Assembly (NCBI RefSeq): GCF_008727715.1
Contig: NZ_CP044218.1
Location: 4,757,501 to 4,821,500, forward strand
DNA length: 64,000 bases
Source: Mesorhizobium terrae
GTDB taxonomy: Bacteria > Pseudomonadota > Alphaproteobacteria > Rhizobiales > Rhizobiaceae
Direction: 5' to 3'
Part shown: positions 17,321 to 26,345 of the stretch, piece after piece
How the letters are laid out: each line of letters starts with the position of its first letter
Position numbering within the stretch: the first letter of the stretch is position 1
Notes under the pieces: generated by a model
The model's database searches: none
Seen by the model: only the letters and a program-made list of their open reading frames with translations
Told to the model about the DNA's origin: nothing
Position numbers and translations under genes: made by a program

Positions 17321-18073
17321 TCAGCGATTGACCTTACCCAGAAGCAGGCACAAGGCATGCAGGTCGCTGTCATAGCTTCCGCTTCTCAACACCTCGGCGC
17401 AGCGGATCTTGAGCTTGGCCAATTGCGTGCCGGACAATTGGGCAATAGCCCGCGGCACGGCCGGATTGTTGGGATTGACGGTGCTCGGATTGCTCGGATT
17501 GCTGACAATCGGTCCGCTCGGCGCGACCGGGCTCAGCGGGTTGCGCGGAGAACTCGGTCCAGACGGGTTCGAAGGAGTACTCGTGCCGCCGCCGACCCCT
17601 ACGCCAACTCCGACGCCCAGGCCGCCAGTTCCGCCGACAGAAGCCCCCAGACCGGCAGTGACACCGTTCGTGCCGCCAACCGAAGCGCCGAGACCGGCGT
17701 TCACGCCACTCGTACCGCCAACGGAGGCACCAAGACCGGCAGTGACACCATTCGTGCCGCCGACCGAGGCGCCAGCGCCGGCATTCACGCCATTGGAACC
17801 ACCGATGGAAGCCGTCGCGCCCGCATTGACACCGCTGGTTCCACCGACCGAGGCACCGGCGCCGGCGTTCACACCGTTTGAACCGCCAACCGAAGCGCCA
17901 AGTCCGGCGTTCACACCGCCCGACCCACCGATAGAGGCGCCAACACCGGCGTTAATACCGCCAGATCCTCCGACGGATACGCCAAGACTTGCGGCATTCG
18001 CCGGAAATGCCAGACAAACAACTACGGCACCACTCGCCAATGTTCCGGCGAGACTCTTTACGAAACTAGCCAT
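17321..18073 (-). CDS. secreted 14-residue glycine-rich repeat protein
   Basis: A 250-residue protein of no family I recognise. Residues 1-27 form a signal peptide ending AFPANA. Residues 32-157 are nine tandem copies of a 14-residue unit close to ASVGG-T/S-NGVNAGLG, with no insertions. Residues ~163-207 are a Pro/Ser/Asn-rich linker. The last ~40 residues are a non-repetitive segment with C225 and C242, which could form a disulphide. AAGGAGG lies at ideal spacing before the ATG, so it is well translated. The build suggests an exported or surface protein with a flexible repeat rod and a small C-terminal anchor or binding head (inference). It is a single-gene unit with its own hairpin terminator. 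Confidence 0.8.
   Translation of the reverse strand: MASFVKSLAGTLASGAVVVCLAFPANAASLGVSVGGSGGINAGVGASIGGSGGVNAGLGASVGGSNGVNAGAGASVGGTSGVNAGATASIGGSNGVNAGAGASVGGTNGVTAGLGASVGGTSGVNAGLGASVGGTNGVTAGLGASVGGTGGLGVGVGVGVGGGTSTPSNPSGPSSPRNPLSPVAPSGPIVSNPSNPSTVNPNNPAVPRAIAQLSGTQLAKLKIRCAEVLRSGSYDSDLHALCLLLGKVNR
17603..17980 (-). repeat. nine tandem 42-bp coding repeats
   Basis: The coding sequence of the repeat protein contains nine uninterrupted 42-bp units encoding the 14-residue motif. Units differ mainly at variable Ser/Thr, Asn/Ser/Gly and Leu/Ala positions. Such an array can gain or lose units in frame. Confidence 0.85.
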
Positions 18074-18268
18074 AACATCCTCCTTATGGTTTCGCGCTTC
18101 GTCGACAGCATGGCCTTCATGGCCGGCACGAAATCAAAACGATAGGAGAATATCAGAACCTACAATACACGCTGACGTTTCAATATTTATAGCTTTCGAC
18201 GCGTTTGCCACTTCGGGTCAATTGCCGTCGAATTTTATTATATATGAAAATTAGAACATGCGTAAAGA
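18074..18268. other. A/T-rich promoter region
   Basis: An unusually A/T-rich stretch for this window lies between the DinB-fold gene and the repeat-protein gene, both on the minus strand. It probably carries the repeat protein's promoter. No clear -35/-10 pair or operator could be assigned. Confidence 0.4.
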
Positions 18269-18778
18269 TTACGCGTAGGCGCGCCCTTCTTCTGCGCGCT
18301 GGAAATACATGAGATCCAAAGACAAGGAAGGGCGTCCGAGAACTGTCAGGATCATGTGAGCCTGCCCACGGTGGTGCGTCTGGTGGTTGAAAACGTGATC
18401 GAGTGCCGGCGCCAGCCTCTGCGAGATTGTCCGCATATCCGCCGTCAGATAGGAAAAGCGGCCGGCGATATCCGCATCGCCCAGTCGTTCAACCCAGTCG
18501 ACAATACGCTTGTCTTCGGTTTCGCGGGCCACCCACAGAGCCGGCAGGGCTTTTTGAATGATGGCATCGAGTGCCGACGGCGCGTCGCCTTCACCGGTGA
18601 AACGCTTCATCCAGATGCGGTCCGTGACAAGCAGGTGATTCAACGTGCCCATCATCGAACCGAAGAAAGCGCCGGTGTTGCGGTTGAATTCTTCGTCGGT
18701 CAGGTCGGCGGCGGCGTTGTAGAGGCGGTTGTTGGCCCATTGATTATAGGCGGCGAACATCATGAAATGCCTTTTCAT
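18269..18778 (-). CDS. DinB-fold (DUF664-type) protein
   Basis: A 169-residue protein of the DinB/YfiT-like four-helix-bundle family; this is not DNA polymerase IV. Putative metal-binding histidines are in LNHLLVTDRIWMKR near residue 48 and in the HQTHHRGQAHMIL motif near residue 133, which is the typical placement. Members include metal-dependent thiol transferases and stress proteins of unknown chemistry. The start MKRHFMMFAAYNQWAN matches the family's usual N-terminus. It is divergent from the glutathione transferase at 18852, with only 73 bases between them, so the two may share control. A thiol-transfer link with that neighbour is possible but unproven. Confidence 0.85.
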   Translation of the reverse strand: MKRHFMMFAAYNQWANNRLYNAAADLTDEEFNRNTGAFFGSMMGTLNHLLVTDRIWMKRFTGEGDAPSALDAIIQKALPALWVARETEDKRIVDWVERLGDADIAGRFSYLTADMRTISQRLAPALDHVFNHQTHHRGQAHMILTVLGRPSLSLDLMYFQRAEEGRAYA

Positions 18779-18851
18779 CCCTACCCTCGGTTCCCGCCAA
18801 CGGAATGCCTGAATGCGGGAACTGCTCTAGAACGTCCGAAAGGCCAAGGCC

Positions 18852-19544
18852 ATGACCATTTTGCTCTACGATCTCGTCGGCCGGGACGAAAAGCTCCCCT
18901 ACAGCCCGCATTGCTGGAAGGCGAAAATGGCGCTCGCCCACAAGGGACTGGCGTTCGAAACGCTTCCGACCCGCTTCCTCGATATCGCCCAGGTCGAAAA
19001 TGGACTGTCCAAGACCGTTCCGGTTATCCGCGACGGTGACCGGGCTGTGGCGGATTCCTTCGCAATCGCTCTCCACCTCGAAGGGGCCTATCCGGACAGG
19101 CCGACGCTTTTCGGCGGCGAAGGCGGCAAGGCGATGGCTCGCTTCGTCGAGCGCTGGACACAGATCACCATGCACCCGTTCATCACCACCGCCATCGTGT
19201 TCGACATCTTCCAGATGCAGGATGAGCGCAATGTGCCCTATTTCCGCAGCAGCCGCGAAGCACGACTGGGCAAGCGGCTCGAAGATGTTTCCGCTGCGCG
19301 CGACGCAGGCCTCGGCGCGTTCAGGGCCTCCCTGGAACCCCTGCGCAGCACGCTTTCCTACCAGCCCTATCTTGGTGGGCACTCGCCTTTGTTTGCCGAC
19401 TATATCGTCTTTGGCGCGCTGCAATGGGCGCGCGTGAGTTCGCCCTATTCGCTGCTCGACCACGACGATCCGATCGACGAATGGTTCCGCCGTTGCCTCG
19501 GTCTGTTCGGCGGGTTGGGTGCCGGCGTTCCCGCGGCGGCCTGA
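18852..19544 (+). CDS. glutathione S-transferase family protein
   Basis: A 230-residue protein with the thioredoxin-like GST N-terminal domain (residues ~1-80; [12 protein letters not shown] supplies the cis-Pro and glutathione contacts; AVADSFAIA supplies the SNAIL-like Ser) and a helical C-terminal domain. The active-site region SPHCWKAK near residue 19 resembles beta-etherase-type GSTs (LigE/LigF) more than the classical Tyr or Ser types. It is cytoplasmic. The gene ends 83 bases before ndk on the same strand. The substrate is unknown; detoxification or cleavage of an aryl ether are both possible. Confidence 0.85.
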   Translation: MTILLYDLVGRDEKLPYSPHCWKAKMALAHKGLAFETLPTRFLDIAQVENGLSKTVPVIRDGDRAVADSFAIALHLEGAYPDRPTLFGGEGGKAMARFVERWTQITMHPFITTAIVFDIFQMQDERNVPYFRSSREARLGKRLEDVSAARDAGLGAFRASLEPLRSTLSYQPYLGGHSPLFADYIVFGALQWARVSSPYSLLDHDDPIDEWFRRCLGLFGGLGAGVPAAA

Positions 19545-19627
19545 CTGCCTCTCTTCCCCTTGGCAATGCGTCGGACGGCCTGTATAGAGCCCGCCACACC
19601 TCAATCCCCATCACCAAAGGACGACCC

Positions 19628-20050
19628 ATGGCGATCGAACGCACCTTCTCGATGATCAAGCCGGATGCCACCAAGCGTAACCTCACGGGCGCCATCACCA
19701 AGATGCTCGAGGACGCCGGCCTGCGCGTCGTCGCATCGCGCCGCGTCTGGATGAGCCTGCGCGAAGCCCAGGGCTTCTACGCCGTCCACAAGGACCGCCC
19801 CTTCTTTGGCGAACTGACCGAATTCATGTCGTCGGGCCCGACGATCGTGCAGGTTCTGGAAGGCGACAACGCCATCGCCAAGAACCGCGAAGTGATGGGC
19901 GCCACCAACCCGGCCAACGCCGCCGAAGGCACCATCCGCAAGGTACACGCACTGTCGATCGGCGAGAACTCGGTGCACGGCTCGGACGCGCCGGAAACTG
20001 CTGCCGAAGAGATCGCCTACTGGTTCTCGGGCACCGAAATCGTCGGCTGA
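19628..20050 (+). CDS. ndk: nucleoside diphosphate kinase
   Basis: Transfers phosphate from ATP to NDPs through a phosphohistidine, keeping NTP and dNTP pools balanced in the cytoplasm. It is 140 residues, the standard length. It begins [14 protein letters not shown], and the active-site His sits in the NSVHGSD motif near residue 117. RNLTG, GATNPA and the tail FSGTEIV are typical. The ATG at 19628 has AAAGGA upstream. A strong hairpin terminator follows. Confidence 0.98.
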   Translation: MAIERTFSMIKPDATKRNLTGAITKMLEDAGLRVVASRRVWMSLREAQGFYAVHKDRPFFGELTEFMSSGPTIVQVLEGDNAIAKNREVMGATNPANAAEGTIRKVHALSIGENSVHGSDAPETAAEEIAYWFSGTEIVG

Positions 20051-20088
20051 TACCGATAGGCCTCGGACACGAGGCTTGCCTCTCGACG

Positions 20089-20117
20089 AAAAAGCCGGGC
20101 ACCCTGCCCGGCTTTTT
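20089..20117. terminator. bidirectional terminator between ndk and moaE
   Basis: A perfect twelve-pair stem (AAAAAGCCGGGC against GCCCGGCTTTTT) with a five-base loop lies between convergent ndk and moaE. It provides a T-run on both strands. Confidence 0.85.
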
Positions 20118-20190
20118 CATTTTTCCATTGCCCAGCCCTGATCGCCGCCCTTGGTCGATTGATCCAGGCAACCGAGCGCCCAGCAGTCAG

Positions 20191-20658
20191 TCAACGCCAG
20201 CGCGCAGCCGCCGCCTCGTCACTGTCCTTGGCTTCGACCCAGCCGCCGTCGGAGCCGTCAGCGCGATGTTCCTTCTTCCAGAAGGGCGCGCGCGATTTCA
20301 AATAGTCCATCAGGAAATTGGCGGCCTCGAAGGCAGCCAGCCGATGCGCCGACGCCGTCACCACCAGGACGATGTTCTCACCCGGCCGGATCCTGCCGTG
20401 GCGATGAATGACGGTGAGCCCCTGCAGTGGCCACCGGCCGATGGCCTCGACCGCGATGCGGCCGATCTCGGCTTCCGCCATGCCAGGATAGTGCTCGAGT
20501 TCCAGGGCAACCAGCGCGCCAGCCTCATCGCGGCAGAGGCCCGAAAAAGTGACGACCGCGCCAATGTCAGCACGCCCCGCGGTCAGTTCCCCGATCTCGG
20601 CGGCGATATCGAAGTCCTGCGCCTGGATTTTGATTTTCGGTTGGACGGGATCGGCCAC
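20191..20658 (-). CDS. moaE: molybdopterin synthase catalytic subunit
   Basis: Large subunit of molybdopterin synthase, 155 residues. It uses the thiocarboxylated MoaD tail to insert two sulphurs into cyclic pyranopterin monophosphate. Family motifs are GAVVTFSGLCR (~33-43), the HRHGRIRPGE loop, and the C-terminal KSRAPFWKKE segment with the catalytic lysines. It starts with GTG at 20658, four bases after the moaD stop, so the two subunits are co-translated. It is the last gene of the SDR-uvrC-pgsA-moaD-moaE operon. Confidence 0.96.
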   Translation of the reverse strand: MADPVQPKIKIQAQDFDIAAEIGELTAGRADIGAVVTFSGLCRDEAGALVALELEHYPGMAEAEIGRIAVEAIGRWPLQGLTVIHRHGRIRPGENIVLVVTASAHRLAAFEAANFLMDYLKSRAPFWKKEHRADGSDGGWVEAKDSDEAAAARWR

Positions 20659-20662
20659 GGCC

Positions 20663-20914
20663 TCACCCCCCGGTCATCGGCGGGAACAGCGCGATCTCTC
20701 GTGCCCCCGCGATTCTCTCGCTGTGCTCGACATGTTCCTGATTGATGGCGACGCGGATGGAGCGCGGATGCCGCAAGGCGTTTTCATATTCCTCGCCGCG
20801 CGATTTCAGCCAGGTCAGCAGTTCGGCCACCGTCGTCACGTCGCCCGGCAGATCGACGTCTTCCTCGGACTTGCCGATGCGCTCGCGCACCCAGGCGAAA
20901 TAGATGAGCTTCAT
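20663..20914 (-). CDS. moaD: molybdopterin synthase sulphur carrier subunit
   Basis: Ubiquitin-fold sulphur carrier of 83 residues. The protein ends in the required Gly-Gly (PPMTGG), which is adenylated and thiocarboxylated by MoeB before donating sulphur inside MoaE. It begins MKLIYFAWVRERIGK, a typical MoaD N-terminus. The ATG at 20914 follows GGGAAGG; the much longer frame in this phase is an artefact overlapping pgsA. It sits 11 bases after pgsA and four before moaE. Confidence 0.95.
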   Translation of the reverse strand: MKLIYFAWVRERIGKSEEDVDLPGDVTTVAELLTWLKSRGEEYENALRHPRSIRVAINQEHVEHSERIAGAREIALFPPMTGG

Positions 20915-20925
20915 CGCCCTTCCCG

Positions 20926-21513
20926 CTATTCGTCGACGATATGCTTCAAGCCGGCGCGGAAATAATCGTAGCCAGTATAGAGCGTCACCACGGCCGCGAT
21001 CCAGAGCAGCACCAGCCCGGTCTGGGTGGTGAAGGGGAAAATCTTGTCGCCGGCAGGCCCGGCCAAAAGGAAGGCGATCGCCACCATCTGGATCGCCGTC
21101 TTCCACTTGGCGAGCTGCGTGACCGGCACGGAAACCTTCAGCGCGGCCAGATATTCGCGCAGGCCCGAGACGAGAATCTCGCGGCACAGGATGATGATCG
21201 CTGCCCAAAGCGACCAGCCGGCGATGCCCTCATCGTCGGCGGCGAGCAGAAGCAGACAGGTCGAGACCAGAAGTTTGTCGGCAATCGGGTCCAGCATCTT
21301 GCCGATGTTGGAAGTCTGTTGCCAGGCGCGCGCCAGATAGCCGTCGAAATAATCGGTGATGGAGGCGGCAAGGAAGATCGCCAGAGCCAGCCAACGGGCG
21401 AAATCGCTCGATTTCAGATGGCCTTCGAGGAAAAAGCACACCACGACCATCGGCACCGCGACGATGCGGGCATAAGTGAGCATATTCGGGAGGTTGAATG
21501 CGCGTCTTGCCAT
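20926..21513 (-). CDS. pgsA: phosphatidylglycerophosphate synthase
   Basis: Integral inner-membrane enzyme of 195 residues that joins CDP-diacylglycerol and glycerol-3-phosphate, the committed step to phosphatidylglycerol and cardiolipin. The CDP-alcohol phosphotransferase motif is complete: DYFDGYLAR followed by GKMLDPIADK. About five hydrophobic segments are visible. N-terminal FNLPNMLTYARI is typical. It lies between uvrC and moaD on the minus strand; pgsA directly after uvrC is a common bacterial arrangement. Confidence 0.95.
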   Translation of the reverse strand: MARRAFNLPNMLTYARIVAVPMVVVCFFLEGHLKSSDFARWLALAIFLAASITDYFDGYLARAWQQTSNIGKMLDPIADKLLVSTCLLLLAADDEGIAGWSLWAAIIILCREILVSGLREYLAALKVSVPVTQLAKWKTAIQMVAIAFLLAGPAGDKIFPFTTQTGLVLLWIAAVVTLYTGYDYFRAGLKHIVDE

Positions 21514-21616
21514 GCGGCCCAGGTTTTCCTTTTTGCCTGCGTACTCAAATCAGAAGCCGATATCAGGGGTCAACCGCCGAAAATCGTATGGCCAGCGCAA
21601 AAGCGCGCTGGGCCAG

Positions 21617-23665
21617 TCAATTCTCGTGAAAATGATTGTAAACAAGTCGTGCGACCTGTTCCGAGATACCGTCGACGGTCATCAGGTCCTCGATTGCGGC
21701 GCGGCTGACCGCCTTGGCAGTACCGAAATGCAGCAGCAGCGCGCGCTTGCGGCCAGGGCCGATGCCGGCGATCTCGTCGAGCGGGCTCTTCACCATCTCC
21801 TTCTTGCGGCGGGCGCGATGCGAGCCGATGGCGAAACGGTGCGCCTCGTCGCGCAGGCGCTGGATGAAATAGAGCACGGGATCGCGCACCGGCAGCGTGA
21901 AGGATGGCTTGCCCTCGGCAAAAAACCGTTCGCGGCCGGCCTCGCGGTCCTGGCCCTTGGCAACGCCGATGGCCACGACACGATCCTGTATGCCGAGATC
22001 GGCGAGAATCTTGCGCACGGCCGACATCTGGCCTTGGCCACCGTCGATCAGGATTACATCCGGCCAGGCCGGGAAACTGGCGGAGACGATGTCGTCCGGC
22101 TCGGCATCCCCTTCGCCCGCCGGCTCGTCGCCATGTTCCTTGATCAGGCGCGAGAAGCGGCGCTCCATCACCTCGCGCATCATGCCGAAATCGTCGCCGG
22201 GGGTGATCTCGGTCGAGCGGATGTTGAACTTGCGATACTGGTTTTTGACAAAACCTTCCGGACCGGCGACGACCATGGCGCCGACGGCGTTGGTGCCCAT
22301 GATGTGCGAGTTGTCGTAGACCTCGATGCGCACGGGTGGCTTCTCGAGCCCGAACGTCTCGGCGAAACCGGCCAGTAGCCTTGCCTGCGTCGAGGTTTCG
22401 GCGAGGCGACGGCCCAGCGCCTCGCGCGCATTCTGCAAGGCGTGGTCGGTCAGATCCTTCTTCTCGCCGCGTTGCGGCACTGAGATCGACACCTTGCGGC
22501 CGGCGCGGGTGGAAAGTGCCTCGGCGAGCAATTCCTGCTCGTCCACAGCATGCGAAAGCAGCACCGTGCGCGGCGTCGGCTTGTCGTCATAGAACTGGGC
22601 GAGGAAAGAGCCCAGCACTTCGGCGGCTTCCATGGCAGGATCGGCCTTTGGGAAATAGGCGCGGTTGCCCCAGTTCTGGCCGGTGCGGAAGAAGAAAACC
22701 TGGATGCAGACCTGACCGCCCTCCTGATGGATGGCGAAGACGTCGGCTTCTTCCACCGATTGCGGATTGATGCCTTGATGGCTCTGCACATGGGCCAGCG
22801 CCGCCAGCCTATCGCGGTAGATCGCGGCATGCTCGAAATCGAGATTTTCGGCGGCCACCTGCATGGCGGCGGAAATCTCGGTCTTCACCTTCTGGCTGCG
22901 ACCGGACAGGAAACCCTTCGCCTCATCGACCAGCTCGGCATAACCGGTTTGCGATATCTCGCCGGTGCACGGCCCGGCGCAGCGCTTGATCTGATAGAGC
23001 AGGCAGGGCCGCGTGCGGTTCTCGTAGAAAGAATCGGTGCAGCTCCTGAGCAAAAAAGCTCGCTGCAGCGAATTGATGGTGCGCCCCACCGCCTGCGCCG
23101 AGGCGAACGGGCCGAAATAGTCGCCCTTGCGCGAGCGCGCGCCGCGATGCTTGTAGATGCCGGGCGATGCATGGTCGCCGGTGAGCAAGATATACGGAAA
23201 CGATTTGTCGTCGCGCAAAAGGACGTTAAAGCGCGGCCGCAATCTCTTGATAAGATTGGCTTCCAACAACAGCGCTTCGATTTCGGTGCGGGTGACGACG
23301 AATTCCATCGTCGCCGTCTCGCGCACCATCCGGCCGATGCGGTTGGTGTGAAAGCGGCCTTGCGCATATTGGGTGACGCGCTTCTTCAGGCTGCGCGCCT
23401 TGCCGACATAGAGCACGTCGCCGGCGGTGTTCATCATCCGGTAGACGCCCGGCGCGTTTGGCAGGCGCTTTACGAGCGTCTGGATGACCTCGGCACCCAC
23501 CATGCCTTCGGTGTCGCCGGCATGCTGCGTCCAGTCGACTGTCGTGAATGCAAGCTCGGGACCGGACGGCGTTACCTCCAGTTCGCCGCTGTCTTCATCG
23601 TCCAGATCGACGTCGGGCAGGTCCTCGCCCGCCGCATGTCCGTTTTTTTGTTTGCCGGAACTCAT
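21617..23665 (-). CDS. uvrC: UvrABC system protein C
   Basis: Nucleotide-excision-repair endonuclease subunit that makes both incisions around a lesion after UvrB loading. It is 682 residues, longer than the ~610 of E. coli because of an acidic ~50-residue N-terminal extension. The GIY-YIG domain follows (GVYRMM and [13 protein letters not shown], ~75-100), with a four-Cys region around [17 protein letters not shown]. Then come the UVR motif, the RNase H-like nuclease domain (IDGGQGQM) and tandem helix-hairpin-helix motifs at the C-terminus ([13 protein letters not shown]). It overlaps the upstream SDR by four bases (ATGA). No LexA box is visible at its own start; any would be at the operon promoter. 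Confidence 0.97.
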   Translation of the reverse strand: MSSGKQKNGHAAGEDLPDVDLDDEDSGELEVTPSGPELAFTTVDWTQHAGDTEGMVGAEVIQTLVKRLPNAPGVYRMMNTAGDVLYVGKARSLKKRVTQYAQGRFHTNRIGRMVRETATMEFVVTRTEIEALLLEANLIKRLRPRFNVLLRDDKSFPYILLTGDHASPGIYKHRGARSRKGDYFGPFASAQAVGRTINSLQRAFLLRSCTDSFYENRTRPCLLYQIKRCAGPCTGEISQTGYAELVDEAKGFLSGRSQKVKTEISAAMQVAAENLDFEHAAIYRDRLAALAHVQSHQGINPQSVEEADVFAIHQEGGQVCIQVFFFRTGQNWGNRAYFPKADPAMEAAEVLGSFLAQFYDDKPTPRTVLLSHAVDEQELLAEALSTRAGRKVSISVPQRGEKKDLTDHALQNAREALGRRLAETSTQARLLAGFAETFGLEKPPVRIEVYDNSHIMGTNAVGAMVVAGPEGFVKNQYRKFNIRSTEITPGDDFGMMREVMERRFSRLIKEHGDEPAGEGDAEPDDIVSASFPAWPDVILIDGGQGQMSAVRKILADLGIQDRVVAIGVAKGQDREAGRERFFAEGKPSFTLPVRDPVLYFIQRLRDEAHRFAIGSHRARRKKEMVKSPLDEIAGIGPGRKRALLLHFGTAKAVSRAAIEDLMTVDGISEQVARLVYNHFHEN

Positions 23666-24429
23666 TCCACCACGCCTGCCACATCAGGTGTCTGCCAGGC
23701 CAGATGCTGGCCGCCATCCAATGCGATCATCTGCCCGGTCACCGAGCGCACACCCCACAGATATCGTATCGTCGCGCCAAATTCGCCAAGCGTCGGGCCA
23801 CGCTTCAACAACACCCCATCGAGCTGCGTCTGGAAATCACGGTCGTTCTGACGCGCGCCCTTCAGCGTCGGCCCCGGCCCAATCGCGTTGACGCGGATGC
23901 GCGGCGCGAGGGCCTGCGCCAATGTCTGGGTGGCCGCCCACAATGCTGACTTCGATAGCGCGTAGGAAAAATAGCGCGGCGTTGGCCGCCAGACACGCTG
24001 GTCGATCACGTTGACGACCAACCCTTCGCGACCCGCCGGCAAAGCACTGGCGAATCGCTGCGCAAGAAGCGCGGGCGCCTTTACGTGGACGGCAAAATGC
24101 CTGTCCCAACCTGCCCAGTCGAAATTCTCGATCGTGTCTTCTTCGAATAGAGATGCATTGTTGACCAGAAGGTCGACCGGTCCGAGCTTTTCGGCTGCCG
24201 CATCGATCAGACCGCCCACCGCATCCATATCGGTCAAGTCGGCTGAAACGACAGCGGCGCGACCGCCACTGGCAACGATATCGGCAGCGAGGGTTTCCGC
24301 GTCCGCGCGCGAGCGGTTGCAATGAATGGCGACAGCGAATCCGTTCGCAGCCAGGTCTTCGACGATCGCCCTGCCGATCCGCTTCGCTCCGCCGGTGACG
24401 AGAGCCGTTCCAATGGCCGCGGTTGTCAT
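23662..24429 (-). CDS. pteridine-reductase-like SDR (FolM/PTR1 type)
   Basis: SDR of 255 residues. The cofactor motif is [11 protein letters not shown], the KRIG form seen in trypanosomatid PTR1 and bacterial FolM. After it, [10 protein letters not shown] suits NADPH. The usual catalytic Ser position reads NVIDQ, an Asp as in PTR1, followed by the Tyr-Lys pair YALSK and RVNAIGPGP. These features point to reduction of dihydropterins (dihydromonapterin or dihydrofolate) rather than sugars or fatty acids. The ATG at 24429 has a perfect AAGGAGG site, so 15 upstream residues are discarded. It heads the operon with uvrC, overlapping it by four bases; moaD and moaE, also pterin genes, are at the other end. 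Confidence 0.82.
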   Translation of the reverse strand: MTTAAIGTALVTGGAKRIGRAIVEDLAANGFAVAIHCNRSRADAETLAADIVASGGRAAVVSADLTDMDAVGGLIDAAAEKLGPVDLLVNNASLFEEDTIENFDWAGWDRHFAVHVKAPALLAQRFASALPAGREGLVVNVIDQRVWRPTPRYFSYALSKSALWAATQTLAQALAPRIRVNAIGPGPTLKGARQNDRDFQTQLDGVLLKRGPTLGEFGATIRYLWGVRSVTGQMIALDGGQHLAWQTPDVAGVVE

Positions 24430-24825
24430 CGGGCCTCCTTGCTGTAAGCGGCTTGCGCCCGATACAGCCGGCAAAAAAGGTAAAATGCCGTTCGTTCATG
24501 TGGCAGCATTGTGTCAAGTCGCTCCCGTTGGGGGTCTCGACTCGGACCCGGGCAGTTCATGGAACGGCCAATATAGGGACCGCAACCCCTTGCACCAAGC
24601 CGGACAGCGGTGCTTGGGCACAACGCTCCTGACAACTTTGTTGCACTAGTGCAACGTCACGGTTCAGCCTCATTGGCGCCGGGGAATGACCCAGTTTCAG
24701 GTTCGCTTCCGCCGCATTTGCCGACCAAATTCCGGAACCGTTGAACGCCTGATCCGTTTATCCCCCCGGCGGATCACGTATCACGACGAACAAGCCAGCG
24801 TCTGTGGCTTTATGGAGTAAGAACT
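24430..24825. other. divergent control region, SDR-uvrC operon and porin
   Basis: This 396-base gap between two divergent start codons holds no gene. It contains a 16-bp palindrome at 24640-24655 and, in the porin leader, a seven-pair inverted repeat TGATCCG/CGGATCA at 24750-24756 and 24770-24776. A long 5' untranslated leader for the porin is likely. Confidence 0.5.
24640..24655. promoter_or_regulatory. 16-bp perfect palindrome, possible operator
   Basis: GTTGCACTAGTGCAAC is self-complementary over its whole length and overlaps a second short inverted repeat, CAAC-TTT-GTTG (24633-24643). It lies about 170 bases before the porin start. About one such palindrome is expected by chance in a window this size, so position is the main support. 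Confidence 0.3.
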
Positions 24826-25488
24826 ATGCATATCAACCACAAATTCGCGCGGCCGGCCGTTGCAGCACTCGGGTTGCTGGCTCTCGTCGGCACCGTTCCC
24901 GCCTTCGCCGCGGACGTCGTTTCGGAAGAGCCGCCGGCTCCGGCACCTGTCGCCGAACTGCCCGTCGCTTCCTGGGCCGGCGCCTATGCCGGTGTGAATC
25001 TCGGCTACGGCTTCTCGGGCCGCACCCGCCTTGAGGACCAGGACACCCGCATCAACAAGAACGGCTTCGTTGGCGGCGCTTTCGCCGGCTACAACTGGCA
25101 GCAGGACAACTTCGTGTACGGCGTCGAGGGCGACCTCGGCTACAACGGCACCAAGGGCTCCAGCAATGACTTCAAGGCGAAGTCGGGTCTCGAAGGCTCG
25201 CTGCGCGCCCGTCTCGGCTATTCGGTCAGCCCGAACATCCTGCTCTACGGTACGGCAGGTGGCGCGGCTGAGAAGCTGAAGGTCACCGACCAGCTCGCCG
25301 GTGTCAGCGACAGCAAGGCGATGCTCGGCTGGACTGCCGGCGTCGGCACTGACATCAAGCTGACCGACAACGTCTTCGGTCGCGTCGAGTATCGCTACAC
25401 CGACTACGGCTCCAAGACCTTCGACAACATCGGCAAGGTCAAGGACAGCGACAACCGCATCCAGTTCGGTGTCGGTATGAAGTTCTGA
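24826..25488 (+). CDS. outer-membrane beta-barrel protein, Omp25/Omp31-like
   Basis: Outer-membrane protein of 220 residues. A signal peptide ends AFAAD near residue 29, then a short Pro/Ala-rich segment, then an eight-stranded barrel signature of alternating aromatic and glycine-rich strands. The start WAGAYAGVNLGYGF, the GVEGDLGY strand and the terminal phenylalanine of GVGMKF (the BAM recognition end) are typical of rhizobial RopB and Brucella Omp25/Omp31 proteins. GGAGTAAG precedes the ATG. It is a single-gene unit closed by a strong terminator, as expected for an abundant surface protein. Known relatives maintain envelope integrity; the exact role here is unknown. Confidence 0.9.
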   Translation: MHINHKFARPAVAALGLLALVGTVPAFAADVVSEEPPAPAPVAELPVASWAGAYAGVNLGYGFSGRTRLEDQDTRINKNGFVGGAFAGYNWQQDNFVYGVEGDLGYNGTKGSSNDFKAKSGLEGSLRARLGYSVSPNILLYGTAGGAAEKLKVTDQLAGVSDSKAMLGWTAGVGTDIKLTDNVFGRVEYRYTDYGSKTFDNIGKVKDSDNRIQFGVGMKF

Positions 25489-25509
25489 TCGGCTTCCGAT
25501 CGAAACTGC

Positions 25510-25538
25510 AAAAAGCCGGGCGTTTCGCCCGGCTTTTT
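25510..25538. terminator. bidirectional terminator after porin
   Basis: A thirteen-pair perfect stem (AAAAAGCCGGGCG against CGCCCGGCTTTTT) with a TTT loop, followed by T, lies 21 bases after the porin stop. It can also serve the convergent glutathione transferase gene. Confidence 0.85.
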
Positions 25539-25614
25539 TGTATCTGGTGTCCAAAGGCGAATTGAGCGGAGCAAATGCCCTCAGTCAGGCAGAGCGATGC
25601 CGCTCTGTCTCGGA

Positions 25615-26211
25615 TCAGGACGGCACGCAGCCCTTCAGTTCGGGAAACTTCTCGTCGAAGCGCGACGCCCAGCGCACCAACCTCCCACGCCCCTTCTCCC
25701 ATTTGCCGGCGAAACGCAGCGCGAGATAACCCAGCGTTGCGCGAAGGGCCATCTGGCCGACGGTGATCTTCGTCGGCAGCTTGGGTGGATTTGCATTGAG
25801 CAGATCCAGCGCCCGCGTGATCTTTGCCCACTGCTTGTCGAGCCAAGGTTGCGAAATCTGGTCTTCGGGCCGGAAACGGCGCTCATAGACCATCGACAGG
25901 GCCGAATCGCAAATGCCGTCAGCAAGCGCTTCCAAGGCTTCCGCCTCCGTGCGCTTTTCGGCATTGCGCGGGAACAGCGCGTTTTTCGACAACCTGTTGA
26001 GATATTGGGTGATGACGCGGCTGTCATGGACGGCCTTGCCATCATCCAGCACCAGAACCGGGATCTTGCCGAGCGGGTTGGCGACAAGAAGGTCGGCGGG
26101 CTGCTCGTCGGTTTTGGTCGGTTTCAGGTCGATGGCGATGCCGGCATAGAGCGCGGCCATGCGCACCTTGGCGCTGTAGGGCGAGGCTGAGGCATAGAGC
26201 AGACTGGGCAT
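25615..26211 (-). CDS. glutathione S-transferase family protein
   Basis: A 198-residue cytoplasmic protein with a GST N-terminal domain (SASPYSAKVRM active-site region near residue 9, GKIPVLVLDDG with the cis-Pro, VHDSRVITQYL with the SNAIL-type Ser) and a helical C-terminal domain. The ATG at 26211 is preceded by GAGGAAA; the longer frame upstream adds 33 unrelated residues. It is short for a GST but complete. The residue before the first helix is Ser, as in several bacterial GSTs of unknown substrate. It has no operon partners. Confidence 0.85.
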   Translation of the reverse strand: MPSLLYASASPYSAKVRMAALYAGIAIDLKPTKTDEQPADLLVANPLGKIPVLVLDDGKAVHDSRVITQYLNRLSKNALFPRNAEKRTEAEALEALADGICDSALSMVYERRFRPEDQISQPWLDKQWAKITRALDLLNANPPKLPTKITVGQMALRATLGYLALRFAGKWEKGRGRLVRWASRFDEKFPELKGCVPS

Positions 26212-26345
26212 GATTTCCTCGTCGCGGCACACATGCTGTTTCAGCCTGGCGCCTACTGGCATGGAAGATGAACAGGCCTCGTGGATAAACAAGACCAGTT
26301 CAGGTGACAATCAAGATTGCAACCCAGCGCAAGAAGCCGGACGGC

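Noticed and set aside
17603..17980. Regular 42-bp repeats considered as a CRISPR array
   Set aside because: The units are contiguous without spacers and translate in frame into a uniform peptide repeat in a gene with a signal peptide.
18269..18778. DinB annotation taken as a second polymerase IV
   Set aside because: It belongs to the DinB/YfiT four-helix metal-binding fold and has no polymerase motifs. The name is a historical coincidence; the polymerase is at 53135.
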